From contig CAJXRF010000045.1 in the NCBI GenBank assembly GCA_913058575.1, positions 1 to 49,115 on the forward strand: a DNA stretch of 49,115 nucleotides, in the 5' to 3' direction. Source of the DNA: an uncultured Bermanella sp. GTDB lineage: Bacteria; Pseudomonadota; Gammaproteobacteria; Pseudomonadales; Oceanobacteraceae. This document shows positions 43,273 to 49,115 of this stretch, piece by piece (positions within the stretch are counted from its first letter, which is position 1; the number at the start of each line of letters is the position of its first letter). The position numbers were made by a program, and so were the translations under genes. The notes under the pieces are model-generated. The model did not search any database. It was not told the DNA's origin and worked only from the letters and a program-made list of their open reading frames with translations.

Positions 43273-44013
43273 TTAAGCGCTGCGCTGACGCACCGCTTCA
43301 AACAAACATATACCACCGGCTACCGACACATTCAGTGAACTCACATCACCTGCCATGGGAATGTTAATTAAATGATCACATGATTCGCGAGTTAAACGGC
43401 GTAATCCTTTGCCTTCTGCCCCCATGACGATGCCAATTGGACCCCGTAAATCGGTTGCAAACACCGAATCACTGGCCTCGCCAGCTGTTCCATATAACCA
43501 AATACCACGCCCTTGAAGCTCTTTCATGGTTCGCGCTAAGTTTGTCACCTGGTAATAAGGGACTGTTTCTGCCGCACCACAGGCTACTTTACTAACAGTA
43601 GAAGTTAGACCGACAGCATTGTCTTTAGGGGCTATTACCGCATGCACGCCCGCAGCATCAGCGCTTCGCAAACATGCGCCCAAGTTATGTGGGTCGGTAA
43701 TGGAATCGAGAATTAATAAAAATGCATTTTCGGTTAATCCATCAAGTTGCTTAAACAGTTCATTTTCTGTTTTTGGCTTAGGTTGCTTAGATTTAACCGC
43801 GACCCCTTGATGATTACCGCCTTCACTTAGGCTATCCAAAAAAGTCTTTTTGGCTTCCTGAATATTCAGACCATTACTGCTGGCCAATTGAAAAAGCGCC
43901 CTAAAGCGCTCATCATCTCGACCTTTTTGTACATACATTTCGCTCACGCGCTCAGGGGCGCGTTTAAGCAAATTATTTACGGCGTGAATGCCAAAAACGA
44001 TTTCATCACTCAT
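43273..44013 (-). CDS. rlmB: 23S rRNA (guanosine-2'-O)-methyltransferase RlmB
   Basis: A 246-residue SpoU/TrmH-family enzyme that methylates G2251 of 23S rRNA in the peptidyl-transferase centre. FGIHAVNNLL opens it; the knot motifs LLILDSITDPHNLGACLRSA, GIVMGAEGKGLRRL and IPMAGDVSSLNVSVAGG are complete. It follows rnr by 30 bases on the minus strand, the conserved arrangement in gammaproteobacteria. Confidence 0.96.
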   Translation of the reverse strand: MSDEIVFGIHAVNNLLKRAPERVSEMYVQKGRDDERFRALFQLASSNGLNIQEAKKTFLDSLSEGGNHQGVAVKSKQPKPKTENELFKQLDGLTENAFLLILDSITDPHNLGACLRSADAAGVHAVIAPKDNAVGLTSTVSKVACGAAETVPYYQVTNLARTMKELQGRGIWLYGTAGEASDSVFATDLRGPIGIVMGAEGKGLRRLTRESCDHLINIPMAGDVSSLNVSVAGGICLFEAVRQRSA

Positions 44014-44043
44014 TTACTAACTCTTTAAACCTTTAACAGACGA

Positions 44044-46596
44044 TTACTTCTTTTTTTTCTTGGCTGGTTTTTTCTTTATTTTCTTAGCCGCTTTTTTTAA
44101 ACCATCCATTAATTGCTGTTTGGCTTTTTTAGCCGCCGCAAAAGGCTCTTTAATGCTTTTAGGCGTTTCAACCGTATCCACCTTGCGTTTACGAACCTTT
44201 TTCTCAGGCTTGCCTGGCAATTCGGGCTTTCTTGAACGAGAAGGCTTTCGAGAATTATCTTTCGCTGGACCCGCTGATTTCTTAGCTTTTCGATGGCTAC
44301 TGCCAATATTGTTACCGGCTAATTCAAAATCAATTTTTCTATCGTCCATATCAACACGACTAACAATAATCGTTAATTCGTCACCCATACCAAACGACTT
44401 CCCTGACCTTTCGCCATTTAATCGTAAGCGAATTGGATCAAACTGATAAAAATCATTATTCAAGTTGGTAACGTGAATCAAACCTTCAATGTATAGGTCT
44501 TTAAGCTGCACAAACAAACCAAAGTTTGTCACGGCACTGACGACCCCTGTAAATTCATCCCCAACGTGAGCACGCATATACTCACACTTTAGAAAATCCA
44601 TCACATCTCGTGTGGCATCGTCTGCTCGGCGCTCAGTTAAAGAGGTTTGCTCACCAAACTGCAAAAGCGCATTCATATCGTATGGATATATTTTATCTTT
44701 TGGTATTAAGCTAGCACCTTCTACACGACGAATAGTTTTTAATAATGCTTCGTCTTGGCGATCACCACGAATCAAAGAGCGAATCGCTCGGTGCACCATT
44801 AAGTCAGCGTAACGACGAATAGGAGAGGTAAAATGGGTATAAGCTGAATAGGCCAAACCAAAGTGGCCTTCATTTTCAGGCTGATACATAGCTTGGCTCA
44901 TGGAGCGTAATAACATTATTTGTATAAGCGCAGCATCTGGCCTGTCGGCTATTTGCTTCATGACATGCAAGTAATCTTTAGGAGTCGGTTCTGTTCCGCC
45001 TCCTAGAATAAAGCCTTGTTCATTCAAGAACTTACGCAAATTCTCTAATTTCTGTTCACTTGGCCCTTGGTGCACTCGAAACAGTGCAGGCACTTTGTGT
45101 TCTTGTAAGAAGCGCGCAGTGGCCACGTTGGCACACAACATACATTCTTCAATTAACTTGTGAGCATCGTTGCGCTCAACCGGAATTATGTCTTGAATTT
45201 TTCGTTCACTGTTAAACACAATTCGTGTTTCAGTGGTTTCAAAATCAATGGCACCGCGCTGCGTACGTGAGACCTTTAAGGCTTTATACAACGCATATAA
45301 ATCATCTAAATGAGGAGCAACTGAGCTATGTTCTTGACGTAATTGACGAGCTTCATCTTCATCATTCTTTTCTAATATTTTACCTACAAGGTTATAGGTT
45401 AAGCGAGCATGACTGTGCATGACTCCTTCAAAGAATTTGTAAGATGTTAGTTTCCCCTCCGCGCTGATCATCATTTCGCAAACCATGCATAAACGATCAA
45501 CTTTAGGCTTTAGAGAACACAAACCGTTACTGAGCTTTTCAGGCAACATGGGCACAACGTGTTCGGGGAAATACACACTGTTGCCGCGATTTTGTGCTTC
45601 TACATCCAGCGGACTGTTAACCTGAACATAATGACTGACATCGGCAATGGCCACATACAGTTTCCAGCCACCACTTGGCTTATCGAATTCACAATATACG
45701 GCGTCATCGAAATCTTTGGCATCTTCACCGTCAATAGTCACAAAAGGTAAGTCTCTAAGATCAATACGTTTGACCTTATCCTGCTCACTTACTTCGCTTT
45801 CAATCGCTTGAGCCTGCTGTTCGACTTCTTCCCCGAAAATAAACGGAATGTCATGACTGCGCAGAGCAATGTCAATCTCCATACCAGGCGCCAAATGATC
45901 CCCTAGTACTTCAATAATTTTACCTTCGGGTAATTTACGGGTTTCCGGCTGACCTGTGATATCGACGACTACAAATTGACCATGCTGTGCATTGGCCATA
46001 TCTTGGTGATGAATAAGAATTTCATGGGGAATTCTGCGGCTATCGGGAACCACATAAGCGCTGTCTCCTTGGGTGTAGAATCGCCCCACTAATTGTTGAG
46101 TATTGCGCTGCAACACCTCAACAATCACCGCTTCTTGTTTGCCACGATTATCCACACCTGCTAGTCGTACAGCTACTTTATCGCCATCGAAGACCTTACG
46201 CATCTGCTTAGCGCTAATATGAAGGTCGCTTTCATGATCTTCCCTTACTAGGAAGCCATAACCATCTTTGTGTCCTTGAATACGGCCACGAATTAGCTCA
46301 ATTCGACTTAAGGGAATAAAGGCATTACGACGGTTTTCAATTAATTGGCCATCACGGCACATGGCAATTAAGCGGCGACGTACGGCTTCAATTTGATCTT
46401 CGTCACTTAAATTAAAGATATCCACCAATTGCATATGGGTGGCGGGTTCATCGCAGTTTTCTAGATATTCAAGAATTAACTCACGGCTCGGAACCGGGTT
46501 TTCATATTTATCCGCTTCACGAGCGGCGTGGGGATCTGACCAGTTAGTATTACCGGTGCTTTTACTGTGTTTTTTGTTTTTACTCATGTCAGCCAT
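44044..46596 (-). CDS. rnr: ribonuclease R
   Basis: An 850-residue 3'-5' exoribonuclease. It has an N-terminal helix-turn-helix/cold-shock part (LIAMCRDGQLIENRRNAFIP), a cold-shock GHKDGYGFLV, the RNB domain with the catalytic GEDAKDFDDAV, a C-terminal S1 domain (FTGVVSAVTNFGLFVQL) and a very basic Lys-rich tail (about 780-850) that ends in a poly-Lys stretch. Degrades structured RNA and helps rRNA quality control. Follows the PilZ gene and is coupled to rlmB. Confidence 0.97.
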   Translation of the reverse strand: MADMSKNKKHSKSTGNTNWSDPHAAREADKYENPVPSRELILEYLENCDEPATHMQLVDIFNLSDEDQIEAVRRRLIAMCRDGQLIENRRNAFIPLSRIELIRGRIQGHKDGYGFLVREDHESDLHISAKQMRKVFDGDKVAVRLAGVDNRGKQEAVIVEVLQRNTQQLVGRFYTQGDSAYVVPDSRRIPHEILIHHQDMANAQHGQFVVVDITGQPETRKLPEGKIIEVLGDHLAPGMEIDIALRSHDIPFIFGEEVEQQAQAIESEVSEQDKVKRIDLRDLPFVTIDGEDAKDFDDAVYCEFDKPSGGWKLYVAIADVSHYVQVNSPLDVEAQNRGNSVYFPEHVVPMLPEKLSNGLCSLKPKVDRLCMVCEMMISAEGKLTSYKFFEGVMHSHARLTYNLVGKILEKNDEDEARQLRQEHSSVAPHLDDLYALYKALKVSRTQRGAIDFETTETRIVFNSERKIQDIIPVERNDAHKLIEECMLCANVATARFLQEHKVPALFRVHQGPSEQKLENLRKFLNEQGFILGGGTEPTPKDYLHVMKQIADRPDAALIQIMLLRSMSQAMYQPENEGHFGLAYSAYTHFTSPIRRYADLMVHRAIRSLIRGDRQDEALLKTIRRVEGASLIPKDKIYPYDMNALLQFGEQTSLTERRADDATRDVMDFLKCEYMRAHVGDEFTGVVSAVTNFGLFVQLKDLYIEGLIHVTNLNNDFYQFDPIRLRLNGERSGKSFGMGDELTIIVSRVDMDDRKIDFELAGNNIGSSHRKAKKSAGPAKDNSRKPSRSRKPELPGKPEKKVRKRKVDTVETPKSIKEPFAAAKKAKQQLMDGLKKAAKKIKKKPAKKKKK

Positions 46597-46647
46597 TATA
46601 CACAGTAAAGTGTAGTGATTGTGTGAAACATAAACTAAATCAAGGCT

Positions 46648-47217
46648 CTATTGGTCATTATTTAATTTCTTACGCAACTGATAGCCTTGGCGCTGTACAA
46701 CATGCTGAATTAATAACTCTTGGTAGGCATTATGGAGATTATGAAAGTCAAAGTGAATAACATAGGGCTCAGCATCTTTTGTAGCTTGATCTAAATTTTC
46801 ATTCACAGCCGCCACATGGGCTTCTGTTCGAATAAGTTCGTGCCTAGGTTGTAAATACATGCTCATATTAACCAACTGGCTAATATTCAATTTTTCATGC
46901 CAGCAAAAAGAAATACCACAGGCACTAATATTAGCCGCTTTTAGCATGGGCTCCGAGCTTCCCATCTGCTCATTAGAGCGTAGTAGATTCATCTTTTGAT
47001 TTAATAAATCTAAAACATGGGCCACTTTAGGACTTTGCCCCCTCACCTCAGACATGGCTTGGCGAATTTGCATTTCAAGGCTTACATGAAACTCTTGATT
47101 TAAGCCTTCCGTGCCCTCAAGGTTATTTTCACCCCCATACTCTTCATTGATCAGACTAAATGACATGGCCACTTCATCATTTATTCGAAAATAACGCCGG
47201 CGCTCTTCATCTGTCAT
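46648..47217 (-). CDS. PilZ-domain c-di-GMP receptor next to the stator genes
   Basis: A 189-residue protein. The first c-di-GMP motif RxxxR is at R7-R11 (RRYFR) and the second, (D/N)xSxxG, is NISACG at about 105-110 in a beta-strand setting (SFCWHEKLNI). Both motifs needed for binding are intact. It follows pomB by 55 bases. Its place between pomAB and rnr suggests a c-di-GMP brake on motility, as with YcgR or FlgZ, though those families have a different N-terminal domain. Function inferred. Confidence 0.85.
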   Translation of the reverse strand: MTDEERRRYFRINDEVAMSFSLINEEYGGENNLEGTEGLNQEFHVSLEMQIRQAMSEVRGQSPKVAHVLDLLNQKMNLLRSNEQMGSSEPMLKAANISACGISFCWHEKLNISQLVNMSMYLQPRHELIRTEAHVAAVNENLDQATKDAEPYVIHFDFHNLHNAYQELLIQHVVQRQGYQLRKKLNNDQ

Positions 47218-47272
47218 TGAACGCTCCTTTTATGTATTCCTTTAAAAATGTCATAGCCAAATTACCTAGTGG

Positions 47273-48256
47273 TTAAAATACTTCATCAGGATCGAGCTCA
47301 AAGTCTTCTGGACGCGCATTAAGCTGATCTTCAAAACCGGAACCATCTCCTTCAATTTCAGGCACATCGTCGTCATCATTATCTTCACTTTTAATAATAA
47401 TAATCTCCACACGGCGGTTTTTAGCTCTATTTTCTGAGGTTTTATTATCAATTAATGGCCTAACCGAACCATGGCCCACCACCATAAACCGGCTTTCATT
47501 CATTTCAGGAGCTATGAATAATTGCTCGGCCACCGCCGCCGCTCTTGCTGCACTTAAATTCCAGTTTGATTTAAACTGCCCAAACGATCCCAACGGGGTG
47601 TTATCGGTGTGCCCTTCCACACTAATACGCCCAGGTATATCCACTAATACCTCGCGAATGGTATCCAGCACAGGTAAGAAATCATCTTGTACGTATGCAC
47701 TGCCCGCTTTAAATGAGCCGCTTGCATCTATGCGAATAATTATTTTACTGCCTTGGGTTTCGAGCTCTACCTGGCCTTTACTGATTTCTTGCTCTAATTC
47801 ACTGGCCATCTCTAAAGCTTTCTCTTCTGCTTGCTCGGGTGTCACCACATCTTTTGGAATAACTATCTCACGAGTCTGTTTACCCGAATCCCCTTGCGCC
47901 TCTGTTTGAGCCGTCACTTCATCCTGACATAAGACCTCTAAACTACTTTTCGTAACATCAGATGTTTTTTGGCGTATCTCGTTAATAGGGGTTGGCTCTG
48001 GAATAGAGGGGCTAAAATGCTTCGCGATAACACTGGTTCCCTTAGGAGGGTCATCGGCATTTATGGCTGTTTGCACACCAAAGGCCATTCTCAATTCGCC
48101 CGCTAAACGTTTAAATTTAAGGGCATCCATTTCTGCAAAAGACAATAACAACACAAAGAAGCACATCAATAGTGACATTAAGTCACCAAAGGTAGCTAAC
48201 CAAGCAGGTAATCCAGCGGGGCATTCGGGACACTCTTGTTCTTCTTCGTCAGACAT
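47273..48256 (-). CDS. pomB: PomB-type sodium-driven flagellar stator protein
   Basis: A 327-residue MotB/PomB protein. The single membrane helix has WLATFGDLMSLLMCFFVLLL with the ion-binding Asp25, which matches Vibrio PomB closely (CPECPAGLP lead and DLMSLLMCFF). A long linker leads to the OmpA-like peptidoglycan-binding domain (ISVEGHTDNTPLG, then SAARAAAVAEQ, about 200-290). It anchors the stator to the cell wall. It follows pomA by 34 bases. The tail is acidic. Confidence 0.94.
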   Translation of the reverse strand: MSDEEEQECPECPAGLPAWLATFGDLMSLLMCFFVLLLSFAEMDALKFKRLAGELRMAFGVQTAINADDPPKGTSVIAKHFSPSIPEPTPINEIRQKTSDVTKSSLEVLCQDEVTAQTEAQGDSGKQTREIVIPKDVVTPEQAEEKALEMASELEQEISKGQVELETQGSKIIIRIDASGSFKAGSAYVQDDFLPVLDTIREVLVDIPGRISVEGHTDNTPLGSFGQFKSNWNLSAARAAAVAEQLFIAPEMNESRFMVVGHGSVRPLIDNKTSENRAKNRRVEIIIIKSEDNDDDDVPEIEGDGSGFEDQLNARPEDFELDPDEVF

Positions 48257-48290
48257 ACAGTCTCCCTACTGTGACACCTTCCATTTTTTA

Positions 48291-49049
48291 TTATTCACCT
48301 TCGTCTCCACGTTTGGATTCAGGCAAATAGGTGCGCAGTATGGATTCAATTACTCGAGGATTTTGGCCAGCCTGAATGGCCAACAAGGCATCCAGTACCA
48401 TAGATTGTAATCGGCTTTCTTCATCCGCTCTTAAACCTACTTTATCGCCAATAGGAATGGCCAGCATGTTTGCCACCATGGCCCCGTAAAGCGTCGTAAG
48501 TAAAGCCACCGCCATGGCTGGGCCAATAGATTTAGGATCATCCATGTTGGCCAACATGGCGACTAAACCAATTAGGGTACCTATCATCCCCATAGCAGGG
48601 GCCACATCACCCAGTTGCAGAAATACCGACTTACCAATGCCATGCCGATCAGCGGCAAGGCGCATATCCTTGCCTAACATGCTTTTCACAACGTCTGGAT
48701 CGTGGCCATCTACTAATAATTGAATGCCTTTGGCTAAAAAATCATAACTGACTTCTTTACCTTCTAATGCCAACAGGCCATTTTTTCTCGCTTCCCCTGC
48801 TAGCTCTACAATTTCGTCGATCATGGCGTCTGGCTTAGGCAATTTAAAACTAAAGGCTTTAGCCGCTACTTTGCCTGCACCTAAGAATTGACCCAATTCA
48901 AACTTCATTAACACGGCGAAAATAGCGCCACCCACTACGATTAGCATAGAAGGGATGTTCACAAACATGGCAGGGTCACCACCGAGCACCATGGCAAATA
49001 TTATGATAGCCCAGCAACCAATAAGACCTACAAGTGTCGCTAAATCCAC
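48291..49049 (-). CDS. pomA: PomA-type flagellar stator protein
   Basis: A 252-residue four-helix membrane protein, the ion-channel partner of PomB. MDLATLVGLIGCWAIIIFAMVLGG and SMLIVVGGAIFAVLMKFELGQFLGA follow PomA closely. Cytoplasmic charged residues that contact the rotor lie between helices 2 and 3. First gene of the pomA-pomB-PilZ unit on the minus strand. Sodium preference is inferred from similarity to PomA/PomB. Confidence 0.94.
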   Translation of the reverse strand: MDLATLVGLIGCWAIIIFAMVLGGDPAMFVNIPSMLIVVGGAIFAVLMKFELGQFLGAGKVAAKAFSFKLPKPDAMIDEIVELAGEARKNGLLALEGKEVSYDFLAKGIQLLVDGHDPDVVKSMLGKDMRLAADRHGIGKSVFLQLGDVAPAMGMIGTLIGLVAMLANMDDPKSIGPAMAVALLTTLYGAMVANMLAIPIGDKVGLRADEESRLQSMVLDALLAIQAGQNPRVIESILRTYLPESKRGDEGE

Positions 49050-49115
49050 AGTAACATCCTAATTTCCCTATTATCTGGGTGCCCTTATGTTTTTAGTCTA
49101 GACATTGTATTTAGG
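49050..49115. other. region upstream of pomA
   Basis: About 65 bases with no coding frame. The stop of the window prevents locating the pomA promoter. Confidence 0.3.

Noticed and set aside
44060-44446. Plus-strand frame opposite the rnr 3' end
   Set aside because: It is the antisense shadow of the lysine-rich tail of RNase R.
1-49115. tRNA, rRNA, CRISPR array or insertion sequence
   Set aside because: No cloverleaf, repeat-spacer pattern, transposase motif or terminal repeat could be found by eye.

Overview
The window reads as a chromosomal segment of a marine-type gammaproteobacterium, probably in or near Oceanospirillales. It is AT-leaning (around 42-44 % G+C by eye) and gene-dense. It carries a sodium-type PomAB flagellar stator, an rnr-rlmB pair, malate:quinone oxidoreductase, PagL, and a DUF1302/DUF1329 pair of the kind common in hydrocarbon- and lipid-using marine gammaproteobacteria. 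The taxonomic guess is inference from gene content only. No rRNA, tRNA, CRISPR array, prophage or insertion sequence was recognised.

Layout. 0.2-3.6 kb: a DUF1302 and a DUF1329 outer-envelope pair (+) ended by a strong terminator. 3.7-7.1 kb (-): two Tat-exported enzymes (VAO-type FAD oxidase, then a DSD1/D-threonine-aldolase-like PLP protein) and a lipoprotein cytochrome c5. 7.2-10.8 kb (-): a bufferin-type RiPP operon, bufA-bufB-bufC, continuing without gaps into an ECF sigma factor and a single-pass anti-sigma protein, with a small conserved protein downstream. 10.9-13.2 kb: an FMN reductase and cytochrome b561 operon (-) divergent from a LysR regulator (+). 13.2-17 kb: a lipoprotein hydrolase, DUF3015, and a permuted papain-like DUF4105 protein. 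17-19.1 kb: adenine salvage (apt divergent from an AzgA-type permease). 19.2-20.5 kb: an orphan solute-binding protein and a small lipoprotein with an EF-hand-like loop. 20.6-26.7 kb (-): CusB (with fused CusF domain) and CusA, a Cys-rich exported protein and a CobW-family GTPase. 27.1-30.8 kb (+): a small exported protein and an orphan PilY1. 30.9-36.7 kb: small housekeeping or accessory genes (solute-binding protein, flavodoxin, GNAT, GIY-YIG, YgjP, DUF3820, rhodanese, K+ channel, DksA-like, ComFB, PagL). 36.8-39.7 kb (-): mqo and alr. 40.1-41.7 kb (+): a protein with three DnaT-type domains followed by a lambda-P-like protein. 41.7-49 kb (-): pomA, pomB, a PilZ protein, rnr, rlmB and an orphan histidine kinase.

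How the genes work together. Copper and metal stress is the most visible theme: the bufferin operon with its own sigma/anti-sigma pair lies about 10 kb from a CusBA exporter with fused copper-chaperone domain, a Cys-rich small protein and a metallo-GTPase. The other notable module is the DnaT-repeat plus P-like pair, which looks like a chromosomal primosome or helicase-loading unit. The end of the window ties c-di-GMP (PilZ) to the stator genes.

Limits: all family assignments come from reading motifs by eye; no database search was run.
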